Assembly (NCBI GenBank): GCA_014584295.1
Contig: JACTNC010000045.1
Coordinates: forward strand, 101,632-165,631
Source of the DNA: Verrucomicrobiota bacterium
GTDB taxonomy: Bacteria > Verrucomicrobiota > Verrucomicrobiia > Opitutales > Opitutaceae
DNA: 64,000 bases
Direction: 5' to 3'
Positions 26,576 through 34,564 of the stretch are shown here, one piece after another. The position numbers were made by a program, and so were the translations under genes. Under the pieces are notes generated by a model. That model saw only the letters and a list, made by a program, of their open reading frames with translations, was not told where the DNA came from and made no database searches. Every line of letters begins with the position of its first letter. The stretch's first letter is position 1.

Positions 26576-27004
26576 CGGGCTACCGCCGAGCACTTCGAAA
26601 AAGTAGATGCCAGAGCCCGTTCCCCGTCCGGCTTGCTTGCCTGCTGTGGTTTTCCCGTGCTGCGGAGGGTTCACGCGTCCGCCGGAAGGGGGCGGTGCTT
26701 CGCGGCCGACCATGGCCTGCTGCTGCGGCGCGTAGGAGGGTAAACCGTGGGGGCTGGTCCTACCTCCTAACTTGACGATGAGGAGGGGAAATCTGAATGC
26801 GCGCACGGCGCTGTCGGCGGCGGGAGCCGCGCTCCCCACGCCCCTCCACGGGTAACAAATTTATGACGCATCTTCGGTAACTGCAAATTTTGAGGCAACA
26901 CGGCAGGGAGCGTTAGTTGTCGCTAGAGGTGTACTACCTGAATGGGATTGCCGCTACTTCAACTCGCGCGGGCCGTACTCGTGCACGCAGGTCAATTTGC
27001 CATA
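26576..27004. other. Intergenic region with the first 85-bp repeat
   Basis: No gene is recognisable between hsdM and the convergent toxin gene. The region includes the first copy of an 85-bp direct repeat at 26742-26826. The rest is GC-rich and not alignable by eye with anything else in the window. Confidence 0.5.
26742..26826 (+). repeat. 85-bp direct repeat, copy 1
   Basis: Begins AAACCGTGGGGGCTGGTCC and ends GTCGGCGGCGGGAG. It matches 27632-27716 with two mismatches (GAATGC against GGATGT). No long palindrome or coding frame is evident. Confidence 0.93.
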
Positions 27005-27310
27005 TCAGCGTCGATAGCCGGCCAAGGTCTCGCCCAGCAGCCCCGGCGCCCGGCCCGAATAGATGACTGCGAGAAACAGCGTCGTCTGCTCGTGTCTCTC
27101 GTAGTACACAAGGTACGGAAACTTCCTGCAACGATAACACCGGAATCCGTGCGGGCCAGGGGCGTGGTCGACCATGCCTGAAAGCACGGTATTCACACCC
27201 GCCTTGACCTCGGACTTGAATCGGTCCGCCAAAGGACGCCCAATACCCTCGTAGTGCCGCAACGCCGCCTCTAAGCTGGCTTTGAACTCCGGGTGGTAGG
27301 CCGCCTTCAC
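27005..27310 (-). CDS. RelE/ParE-family toxin
   Basis: A 101-aa toxin of the RelE/ParE superfamily. It starts MKAAYHPEFKASLEAALRHYE, a typical N-terminal strand and helix, and continues to the core strands CRKFPYLVYYERHE and TTLFLAVIYSGR, close to the ParE pattern (FPYxVxY...IxAVxHxRR). Members inhibit gyrase or cut mRNA; which one cannot be told from sequence. It overlaps its antitoxin gene by 4 bp. Confidence 0.87.
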   Translation of the reverse strand: MKAAYHPEFKASLEAALRHYEGIGRPLADRFKSEVKAGVNTVLSGMVDHAPGPHGFRCYRCRKFPYLVYYERHEQTTLFLAVIYSGRAPGLLGETLAGYRR

Positions 27311-27525
27311 AGCGGCTCGCCGAATACCTCTTCGCTGGTTAGACCCTTAACCTGCCCCGACTTCAACTCGGTAGAGCGTCGGCGTAGTTCGCGTACTAAT
27401 GCCTCCGGCCACAACTCGGACCCGCTTTCCTCCACGCTATCGAAGAGCAGCACGGCGAGTTGCGCGCGTTCCGCCGTCGGCAAATCCAGCGCTTGAGTAG
27501 CGAGAGTAGTACCCTGCTGGGACAT
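27307..27525 (-). CDS. Antitoxin of the addiction-module component family
   Basis: A 72-aa protein with the pattern LDLPTAERAQLAVLLFDSVEE, typical of the short putative addiction-module antitoxins paired with ParE/RelE toxins. It should bind and neutralise the overlapping downstream toxin and probably represses the operon. The pair lies between the two 85-bp direct repeats. Confidence 0.85.
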   Translation of the reverse strand: MSQQGTTLATQALDLPTAERAQLAVLLFDSVEESGSELWPEALVRELRRRSTELKSGQVKGLTSEEVFGEPL

Positions 27526-27631
27526 GCCTCGAAAGCTAGACGTTCTTCCGATGAAAACAAGGGCTTTGTTGCATCTTCGTCGCTAGCCCGAGTTCGTCAG
27601 TTTGGGTGGTGGGCGAAAATAGTTTGAAGAC

Positions 27632-27716
27632 AAACCGTGGGGGCTGGTCCTACCTCCTAACTTGACGATGAGGAGGGGAAATCTGGATGTGCGCACGGCG
27701 CTGTCGGCGGCGGGAG
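27632..27716 (+). repeat. 85-bp direct repeat, copy 2
   Basis: Second copy of 26742-26826, in the same orientation with two mismatches. The copies are 890 bp apart and enclose the toxin-antitoxin pair. Confidence 0.93.
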
Positions 27717-27819
27717 GGCTGGCCGAAATGGATAAGTGGCGCGCGGCGTACCGGGGATGCCTGGCATCCTCGCACAAGCGATCGCCTTCTTGAATCCCGA
27801 AGTTTCATTCAGAAAAGGC

Positions 27820-27886
27820 AGGACTCACGCGAAGACGCGAAGAAACCCACTGATTTTGGAATACTTCGCGTCTTCGCGTGAGTCCT
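27820..27886. repeat. Perfect 23-bp inverted repeat (GAAGACGCGAAG type)
   Basis: The arm at 27820-27842 (containing CACGCGAAGACGCGAAG) is the exact reverse complement of 27864-27886, with a 21-bp AT-richer loop. A related fragment, CACGAAGACGCGAAGG, is found near 53521. It may be a repeat-family member, or act as a terminator hairpin for the aldolase gene that ends at 28006 on the minus strand, although no T-run follows. Confidence 0.75.
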
Positions 27887-28005
27887 CCGAAATCTGCAAT
27901 CAAAACGCTCCGTTTTCCCGAAGTCTCCTGAGACGGTCCGGTCAATTGGAGGGCATGCTCTGATGCGTGCCCGCAAGATTGCGGACCGATCAGCGCGATG
28001 GAACC

Positions 28006-28797
28006 CTACGTCACAACCTTCCGAAGACGGGAGAGCGCCGTCTTGCACGTCGTGGCAATCATTGTGATGTCCAGGCTGTAGGCTACAAACCGGTATCCTT
28101 CCAGAATCAGTTTCTCCGCAGCTTCAGGATCGACAGGGACTGCATGGATCCCGGGCACGATCCCGTTGCGCGCACAGGCTGAAAGAATCTTCGCTCTCGC
28201 GGCCAGGTAGTCAGGGTGAGAGAATTGCGCGGGAATGCCCATCGACGCCGTCAGGTCATAGGGACCGATGAACACCGCATCGATGCCTGGCACTGACAGT
28301 ATCGCATCAATCGCGGCCACGGCGTCGATGTGCTCGATCTGCACTGCCACCAATACCGCCTCATTGGCTCGCACGAGTTCCTCCTCAACACACAAGCCAT
28401 AGCCGTTCGCCCGGCAGAATCCCACACCGCGCAATCCCTCCGGCGGATACTTGCAGGCCTGCACAAGAAGCCGGGCTTCCTCCGCAGTCCGGACGAGTGG
28501 CGCAACAACACCGTCCGCGCCCGCATCCAGGAAACGTTTCACCCACGCATAGTCGACGCCATGCAGTCGCACCAGGGAGCCGCACGCGGGATTGCCCGAT
28601 CGGATCGCCTGAAACAGACGCTGCGCCTCCGGAAGATCAACCGCGGAGTGCTCGGCATCCACACAGATAAAGTCGAAGCCGCAGGATGCCATCAACTCCG
28701 CAATCATGGGGCTTCCGCTGTTGAGCCAGCTGCCAAGAAGGGCACGTCCTTCGCGCAATTGCTTTCGAAGGTTGGTTCGGGAAGAGCACGTCTTCAT
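28006..28797 (-). CDS. HpcH/HpaI-family aldolase
   Basis: A 263-aa class II aldolase of the HpaI/GarL/RhmA family, which splits 2-keto-3-deoxy acids to pyruvate and an aldehyde. It shows FDFICVDAEHSAVDL with the catalytic His, the barrel strand SLVRLHGVD, VKRFLDAGADGVVAPLV, KYPPEGLRGVG, and VQIEHIDAVAAIDAIL with the metal-binding Glu. The ATG at 28797 is chosen; upstream in-frame sequence belongs to the neighbouring gene. It is the last gene of the run starting with the TonB receptor and overlaps the YhcH gene by 4 bp. With DgoD and DgoK nearby, a 2-keto-3-deoxy sugar acid is the likely substrate. Confidence 0.92.
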   Translation of the reverse strand: MKTCSSRTNLRKQLREGRALLGSWLNSGSPMIAELMASCGFDFICVDAEHSAVDLPEAQRLFQAIRSGNPACGSLVRLHGVDYAWVKRFLDAGADGVVAPLVRTAEEARLLVQACKYPPEGLRGVGFCRANGYGLCVEEELVRANEAVLVAVQIEHIDAVAAIDAILSVPGIDAVFIGPYDLTASMGIPAQFSHPDYLAARAKILSACARNGIVPGIHAVPVDPEAAEKLILEGYRFVAYSLDITMIATTCKTALSRLRKVVT

Positions 28798-29273
28798 CTT
28801 GAAAGGAGAAAGTCCCGCACAGGAATCTTCACGACCAGTTTCAGCACCTCGGTCTCCGAGCAGTCCTCCCTCACCCCACCCCGGTGCGCATCGATCGGCG
28901 TGAAGATCGAAAAAACGCCCGCACGGGCTACAACCCGGCATGCGGGCGCCCCCGGATTGTAGAAGCACAGGTCCTTCGCTTCGTCGTACTCGCCGAAGGG
29001 TTCCAGTGTTTCCCTGGGGGCCCACTCAAGCCCCTCGCATCCCGCGAGCGTGTATTGAAGATCCACGTACATGCGATGTGTCTCAAATCGGCCCGTGGCA
29101 GCAGCAGCGGTCGGATAGCGAAGGATCAACGCACGAACCCCGCCACCGAGATCAAACGTACCTTCCTGCGGATTTGATGGGAGAGACCGTATCCATGCGA
29201 CACCCCGCATCGTCACCGGGCCACATGCCTCCAGCCCAAGCCTTTCAAAGTCAATCAATCGTCCACAGATCAT
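28794..29273 (-). CDS. YhcH/YjgK/YiaL family (DUF386) protein
   Basis: A 159-aa cupin-like protein. Family signs are HRMYVDLQYTLAGCEGLEW (usual HxxxxDIxxxxxGxE), then FGEYDEAKDLCFY, FSIFTPIDAHRGGV with the metal-binding His, and VLKLVVKIPV at the end. E. coli relatives act in sialic-acid and other sugar pathways, possibly as sugar isomerases or anomerases. It overlaps the aldolase gene by 4 bp and lies 24 bp after the secreted beta-propeller gene. Confidence 0.9.
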   Translation of the reverse strand: MICGRLIDFERLGLEACGPVTMRGVAWIRSLPSNPQEGTFDLGGGVRALILRYPTAAAATGRFETHRMYVDLQYTLAGCEGLEWAPRETLEPFGEYDEAKDLCFYNPGAPACRVVARAGVFSIFTPIDAHRGGVREDCSETEVLKLVVKIPVRDFLLSR

Positions 29274-29297
29274 GAGTAAGCGGGTATCCGGGATGGC

Positions 29298-30911
29298 TCA
29301 GGATTTCCCGCCGCTCCATGCGTAGCCGTAGAGCAGCGCCCGATGGAGCACGAACCTGATCTTCGCTGCAGATTGCGGCGCTTGCCGCCCACCCTTCCAG
29401 CGAAAGGCGACCTCTCGCTGGTCGCCAGTGACGGGCACGCACTCATCAAGTGAAAAACCCGGGCAAACACGTCCCGTGGAGTCCAGCAGTTCGGCACGCA
29501 ACGAACCTCCCTCCTTGACGCGGACATTGACCAACAGCTGTCCTCCCGCAGGCTTCACCGGCCGCGTGATGGCTTCGCCCAGGGTGGCTCCACCCGCGGA
29601 CGACACGAGGGCATAGAGTCGGTCGAACTCCCAGCTGGCACGACACAGCGCCGTATTGAAGGGCAACGTGGGCGTCTGGTAGCCGATGACACTTTCATTG
29701 CCCACCTCGATCCGGGGTTTGAATCGCGTGTCAAAGATCTCGCCGTGAATTCCCTCGGAACCGGCATAGTAGACGTACATTTTTCCGCCCTCGACGATGG
29801 GATGATGCATCTGCCACATCATGCCTCCGCCGTAATCCCCCAGGGGAGGATTCGGCAGCGCGGCACGGCGGTCGGGACGCCACCAGTGAAAGCCATCGCG
29901 CGACGCCGCAAGCTCAAGGCTCATTGTCTGGATCGCGGCATCGTAATAGTTCACCAGCGCCACATAGCCACCCTCGACCTTGACCGGGCAGATTTCGAGA
30001 AACTGGGCATAGTCCGGATCGCGCCAGTCGCGCGCGAGCACGAGCGTCTCCCCGCCCCAATGGCTTCCATCCGCGCTCGATCTGCGAGCCACGCTCCGCA
30101 GCCCGCCTCTGGGATTGTTGTCATAGGTGATGATGCGATCACCCTCGCGCAGCTTCGGATAAACCTTGAAATAGGAGTAGTACGGACCGTCACGGGAATC
30201 ACGGTAAACATAGGAGACGTCACCTCCCCCTCCGCTTGCGGCCTCAAGCGGGCCCTCGGTCAACACCCATGCCTTGCCGTCCTTCGAATGATAGCGATAG
30301 GTGCCGAGTCGCTCTTTGGGCCCCGGCAGATGGCCGACCTTGTTTTCCTTCATCCCGCCGTACAGCGGTCCCCTCATGACAAACATTTCGTAGGGCCATT
30401 CCCTGTTCATCTGATCGATCAGGACCGACGCATAGACGGATGTGCCTCCGGAATCCAAATCGAAGAGGATGTTCGTCTTGTCATACCCCGGCCATTTCAC
30501 AAACGACAGCTCGGGCCTTACCCAGTGAACACCATCCTTGCTCTCGAGATAGGTGAGCCGCCGCTGATGCTCGTGGTGCGTGGCAAGGCCATCGAGCGTC
30601 GCCTCAGCAGGCGTGGAGACCTGCCAGGCCTTCCACTTCCCATCGATCGGATCGTGGAGCACCGTGCCATGCGCCATGATACCACCGGCGTCCCACGGCA
30701 TGGCCGGCTCGAGCAGCGGATTTCCGGGATCGGGCACGCCGAGTTCCACCCGCCAAGACACCAGGTGCAGCGACTCGAAATCGTCCGGCATGAGCAACGG
30801 AAGCCGACCGGGCCCCGCTGCGGCACCGAGTTGCATGCCGCCTCCGAAGAAAAACAGCACGGCAACAAATCCTATACGAAGGCGACAGGTGGCGACAGGG
30901 TGAGTTCGCAT
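29298..30911 (-). CDS. Secreted glycosidase-like beta-propeller protein
   Basis: A 537-aa protein with an N-terminal signal peptide (hydrophobic residues 12-30, RIGFVAVLFFFGGG). Repeated HDPIDGKWKAWQV, YLESKDGVHWVRPEL and RYHSKDGKAWVL units are typical of the five-bladed propeller of glycoside hydrolase families 32/43/68 and their relatives. I cannot place the catalytic acids with confidence. A C-terminal beta-sandwich part follows (GQLLVNVRVKEGGSLRAEL). It lies 59 bp after the TonB receptor gene, so it probably processes the glycan or glycoside imported by that receptor. Confidence 0.82.
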   Translation of the reverse strand: MRTHPVATCRLRIGFVAVLFFFGGGMQLGAAAGPGRLPLLMPDDFESLHLVSWRVELGVPDPGNPLLEPAMPWDAGGIMAHGTVLHDPIDGKWKAWQVSTPAEATLDGLATHHEHQRRLTYLESKDGVHWVRPELSFVKWPGYDKTNILFDLDSGGTSVYASVLIDQMNREWPYEMFVMRGPLYGGMKENKVGHLPGPKERLGTYRYHSKDGKAWVLTEGPLEAASGGGGDVSYVYRDSRDGPYYSYFKVYPKLREGDRIITYDNNPRGGLRSVARRSSADGSHWGGETLVLARDWRDPDYAQFLEICPVKVEGGYVALVNYYDAAIQTMSLELAASRDGFHWWRPDRRAALPNPPLGDYGGGMMWQMHHPIVEGGKMYVYYAGSEGIHGEIFDTRFKPRIEVGNESVIGYQTPTLPFNTALCRASWEFDRLYALVSSAGGATLGEAITRPVKPAGGQLLVNVRVKEGGSLRAELLDSTGRVCPGFSLDECVPVTGDQREVAFRWKGGRQAPQSAAKIRFVLHRALLYGYAWSGGKS

Positions 30912-30970
30912 GGAGATGGGGGAACCGAGGATATTCCTATTCAGTTATCCTGAAGCTCTATGTCATGCCA

Positions 30971-33310
30971 TCAGAACCTCCGCTCGAGGGAAAACACAAC
31001 GCGGCGCGGGGAAGTGCCGCTGTTGGCCGTGCCCGTGATGACGCGCTGATCCAGTAGGTTCTGCACGCGCAGCTGGGCATCCCATGAACCCCGACCCTGT
31101 TTCCGAATGACCCGCACGCCGACATCCCAACGCAGGCTTCCGCTTTGCAGCACGATATTGTCCGGGTTGAGCACCACGTCGTCGGTATACCCGAAGGCGT
31201 TCTGGACATACACCGACCACACCGGGCTTCGGTAGGCCAGATAGTTGCCCATGAAGTTCAGCCTGACAGGGGTATCGCCACGCTGGCGCCGCTTGACGAC
31301 CGATTGATCCGATTGAACAGCAAAGATCGCAGTGTGCGCAAAGGCACCCGAAGCATAGAAGGAAAGCCTTTCAGTCGGCGCCCCGGAGAACTCCACCTCC
31401 ACGCCTTCCGCAGTGGCACTGGGATCGACCACATTCTCGCGCCAGTTGTACAACGGACTCAATTCGTCGTTTCGATTGGTGCGGAAGTTCACCGAGCGAA
31501 TATCACTTCCCTCGAGAATCTTGTAGTACGAAACGTTGAAGGTGTATTTGCCGCCAAACAGCTCCGACTTGAAGCCGATTTCATCAAGTTCCACGGTGCG
31601 TGATGCCGAGATCCGCTCCGCCGGATCACGACCCGCAACACCGAATGTGCCTTCCGGGAACCGAAGCACATTCCGCTCCGGATCCTGCTGTTCCGCATGG
31701 ACTGCAAAGAGATTGGCTCCGGAGAAGAGCCGATAGGCTGCGCCCACCCTCCAGGTCTTGTCCGTGGGTTCAGGACGCGATGCCGTGAAACTGTTGTTCC
31801 TCAGGTTATGAATATCCTCCTCGATCTTGTCATAGCGCCAGCCGCCTGTGACCTGCACCCTGTCGTCCCAGGCCTTCAGGGTATGCTGCACGTAATAGGA
31901 GGTCTCCTTGACATCGCGCGTTTCCGCGGTCGTCACGCTCTGCGCCGGCAGATCACTCCGTTTCAGATTCAGGAAAGCGCTGTTGTCCAGAATGCGGAAA
32001 ATGCCTCCGGTATTGGCGCGCTTGAAACGGTCGAAGATGTCGCGGTGGGTGAATTCGTAGCCTGCCAGAGTCTGGTGCGACATCTTCGCGAAATCATATT
32101 CCATGAGAAAGTCGCCCTGATAGGACACAAATTCCGTATCGCGCTCCGTGGTGTCGTGACGCAGGGCCATCGTCCAGTCAATCGGCGGCCCCAAGGGGTT
32201 TGCGGGATCGAAGACAAAATTGCCGAACCCGCGCAGGCGGGTGAGCTCGCGGTCAACCTCGGTCTTGACCCACAACAGGCCCTGGCGCGTCGAGAGCCAA
32301 TCATTGAACTTGTGATTGACCTGGGTCATCACCTCGTAGTCCTGGGCGTCAGGATCAACCCAGGATGCCGTCTGCGGCGTGTCCTGCGGCATCATGCGGG
32401 TCTTGTGCAGTGCACCATCCTCCGGGAATGTCCTGAAGACCTGCCCGTTCGGTGCGCGATAGAAGAACTGTCTCTCGTCCTGAATCTCGAAGAACTCCGC
32501 CGAGGGTGTGCGGCCGGACTGCAGCGTGCCTTCCACCAGGAGATCCGTGTTCTCCGTGAATTGCACGTGTACGGAGGGGAAGAATGCAATCGTGTCGTAG
32601 CGTTCGTTGGGAAGATAGATTTCTCCACCCGTGTAGGATGCAATCGCGCGGTAAAGCACTCGGCCGTCCGAGGTAAGCGGCCCCGTCGAGTCCAACTCGG
32701 TTTTGTTGTAGCTGAAATCGTCTATCGTGAAGCGCACCGAGCTTGCCGCCTTCTTCTGCGGCTTCTTTGTCACAAGGTTCACCACGCCACCCGCCTCTCC
32801 GCGCCCGGTCGTGGCCGAGCCCAACCCTTTGATCACTTCGATGCGGTCAATGTTGGCCATATCCTTGCGGAACTGCATCGAAGTGCCGGTGGTGTAGCGG
32901 AAACTGTTGCGAAACTGGCTGAAGACATCAATCGAGCGGACCTGGAACTGGTCCTGGCCACCGTTGCGGACGGTGACGCCCGGGAGGAATGCCACCGCCT
33001 CGCCCAGCGTCGGCGCCGCCAGTTCCTTGATCATGCGCTCGCTGGCAATATTCACCGTCTGCGGAATGTCGCGAAGCGGTGTGTTCAATCGCGTAACCGA
33101 CGTGGCCGAAGTTACACCGTAGCCGCTGGCGTCCTCCTGGGCCTCCACGGAAAAGGGTGACAGGGTGACGACGTCCTTCTCATCGGACGCTGTGTTGGAG
33201 ACAGTCTGCGCGGTGACCTGCCCTACATAGGCTAGGATCAAGGTCAGCATGGCAGGCCGGAAGAGAACAGCACCGGGAATAGCTCCGGGGGTGAGTGTGT
33301 GCGGTTTCAT
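30971..33310 (-). CDS. TonB-dependent outer-membrane receptor (siderophore-receptor-like)
   Basis: A 779-aa outer-membrane receptor. The start MKPHTLTPG is followed by a signal peptide (AMLTLILAYVGQVTAQT), a TonB-box-like region (DVVTLSPFSVEA) and the plug domain: LRDIPQTVNIASERMI, LGEAVAFLPGVTVRNG, IDRIEVIKGLGSATTGRGEAGG. The barrel ends VVFSLERRF with a terminal Phe. It resembles FhuE-type receptors, but the neighbours point to a carbohydrate ligand. Upstream, 108 bp from the start, lies the palindrome at 33418-33432, shared with the divergent LacI gene. It heads a likely four-gene run ending at 28006. Confidence 0.93.
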   Translation of the reverse strand: MKPHTLTPGAIPGAVLFRPAMLTLILAYVGQVTAQTVSNTASDEKDVVTLSPFSVEAQEDASGYGVTSATSVTRLNTPLRDIPQTVNIASERMIKELAAPTLGEAVAFLPGVTVRNGGQDQFQVRSIDVFSQFRNSFRYTTGTSMQFRKDMANIDRIEVIKGLGSATTGRGEAGGVVNLVTKKPQKKAASSVRFTIDDFSYNKTELDSTGPLTSDGRVLYRAIASYTGGEIYLPNERYDTIAFFPSVHVQFTENTDLLVEGTLQSGRTPSAEFFEIQDERQFFYRAPNGQVFRTFPEDGALHKTRMMPQDTPQTASWVDPDAQDYEVMTQVNHKFNDWLSTRQGLLWVKTEVDRELTRLRGFGNFVFDPANPLGPPIDWTMALRHDTTERDTEFVSYQGDFLMEYDFAKMSHQTLAGYEFTHRDIFDRFKRANTGGIFRILDNSAFLNLKRSDLPAQSVTTAETRDVKETSYYVQHTLKAWDDRVQVTGGWRYDKIEEDIHNLRNNSFTASRPEPTDKTWRVGAAYRLFSGANLFAVHAEQQDPERNVLRFPEGTFGVAGRDPAERISASRTVELDEIGFKSELFGGKYTFNVSYYKILEGSDIRSVNFRTNRNDELSPLYNWRENVVDPSATAEGVEVEFSGAPTERLSFYASGAFAHTAIFAVQSDQSVVKRRQRGDTPVRLNFMGNYLAYRSPVWSVYVQNAFGYTDDVVLNPDNIVLQSGSLRWDVGVRVIRKQGRGSWDAQLRVQNLLDQRVITGTANSGTSPRRVVFSLERRF

Positions 33311-33417
33311 GAGGTTGGAGTGGTTGGATTCGGGGCCTCCGGCGTGGGCATCAGGACCGGAGAGCGCACGAACGATGCATGGATGCGAATGCGTCATTGA
33401 CCTGCAAACCACCCGAC

Positions 33418-33432
33418 GTGTTATGATAACTT
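33418..33432. promoter_or_regulatory. Operator-like palindrome 1, between the TonB receptor and LacI genes
   Basis: Contains GTTATGATAAC, a perfect 11-bp palindrome at 33420-33430, within GTGTTATGATAACTT. It ends only a few bases before the LacI start codon. Near-identical sequences occur at 34494-34508 and 40083-40097. Binding by the neighbouring LacI protein is inferred. Confidence 0.75.
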
Positions 33433-33435
33433 TCC

Positions 33436-34494
33436 GTGAGCACACGGCCTCCAGGAGCAAATCTTCAAGCGGTTGCCAAAGCCTGCGGCGTCTCCGCCAT
33501 GACCGTTTCACGGGCCTTGCGAAATCACCCCAGCGTCGCTCCGACGACAAAACGCCGCATCACCGCTGCAGCCGGGAAACTGGGCTACTCGCCCGATCCC
33601 TATATGGCACGCCTCATGGCCCGCGTGCGCAGTCACCGGCACCATCGTGCGGAGGCCGTCATCGCGGTTCTTCGCGATTTCCACCAAGGCGACGATCTTC
33701 TCGATTCAGCCTACCACTATGCCCCGCTGGACGATATCACCCGGCATGCAGCCCGCTACGGCTACCGGGCTGAGGAGTTCCGGCTCGATCGCTCGAAGAT
33801 GTCACCGCATCGACTGCGCCAGATCCTCGAGGCCCGGGGTATCGAGGGCGTCATCGTTTCGCCGCAATCCTCCCAAAGCATCGGCAGGGACATGGACTAC
33901 ACCGGCCTCGCAGCGGTGACGCTCGGCTACGGACTGCCCAATCCAGGCCTCCACCGCGCCAGCACCAATATGACCCGAGGCATTCTGAGCGCCACCCAGG
34001 AACTCGCGGCACGCGGCTACCGTCGTATCGGGCTCGCCGTTTCGGAGTGGATCGATCATCGGTCGGATCACACCTATACCGGTGCCATGCTCAACTACCA
34101 GCGACAGGCGAGGCCGCGCGATCGCGTTCCCCTTCTCCTCTTTCCGAAAAACAACATCGCCGAGGACAGGAAGTACTTCTGTTCATGGTTCCGACGGCAC
34201 CGCCCCGACGTCATCATCTCTTTCGACACCTATGTCCCGGACTGGCTCACACAGGATCTTCGGCAGCACATCCCCAACGACTGCGGCCTCGTTGTCCATG
34301 ACTGGATCGAGCGCTGCTCGCACTTCGCCGGCATCGACCACCGCCGTGCGGACGTCATTGGCGCGGCCATGGACCTGCTCGCAACCCAGCTTCTGAACAA
34401 CGAGCGGGGTGTGCCCGCGGTCGCACGGCAGGTCCTGATCGAGCCAGCGTGGATCGACGGGCCCAGCATCCGGCCACTTCGAATCCCGTCCTGA
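33436..34494 (+). CDS. LacI-family transcriptional regulator
   Basis: A 352-aa repressor-type protein with GTG start. The N-terminal helix-turn-helix is LQAVAKACGVSAMTVSRALRN (residues 10-30). The hinge is atypical (YSPDPYMARLMARVR), a form seen in Verrucomicrobiota, where classical LacI proteins have N-x-x-A-R. The periplasmic-binding-like ligand domain follows, with QELAARGYRRIGLAVSE near residue 190. It is divergent from the TonB receptor and upstream of the sugar-acid operon, with a palindrome on each side of its gene, so autoregulation and control of both operons is likely. Confidence 0.92.
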   Translation: MSTRPPGANLQAVAKACGVSAMTVSRALRNHPSVAPTTKRRITAAAGKLGYSPDPYMARLMARVRSHRHHRAEAVIAVLRDFHQGDDLLDSAYHYAPLDDITRHAARYGYRAEEFRLDRSKMSPHRLRQILEARGIEGVIVSPQSSQSIGRDMDYTGLAAVTLGYGLPNPGLHRASTNMTRGILSATQELAARGYRRIGLAVSEWIDHRSDHTYTGAMLNYQRQARPRDRVPLLLFPKNNIAEDRKYFCSWFRRHRPDVIISFDTYVPDWLTQDLRQHIPNDCGLVVHDWIERCSHFAGIDHRRADVIGAAMDLLATQLLNNERGVPAVARQVLIEPAWIDGPSIRPLRIPS

Positions 34495-34508
34495 TGTTAT
34501 CATAGCAC
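34494..34508. promoter_or_regulatory. Operator-like palindrome 2, before the dehydrogenase operon
   Basis: TGTTATCATAGCAC at 34495-34508, starting right after the LacI stop codon and about 57 bp before the next gene start. It is the reverse-complement form of site 3 at 40083-40097 apart from one or two positions. Confidence 0.75.
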
Positions 34509-34564
34509 GGCCTTGGAGTTTGCCATGGACGCGGCAGTCGAAAACATCGCCTGTTTCGTCTCGC

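Larger units (their letters stand above)
27526..28005. other. Intergenic region with second 85-bp repeat and an inverted repeat
   Basis: No gene is recognised. It holds copy 2 of the 85-bp repeat (27632-27716) and a perfect 23-bp inverted repeat (27820-27886). It separates the toxin-antitoxin pair from the sugar-acid locus. Confidence 0.5.

Noticed and set aside
31697..33160. A 487-codon plus-strand frame opposite the first TonB receptor
   Set aside because: Antisense to plug and barrel motifs of the receptor; no recognisable domain.
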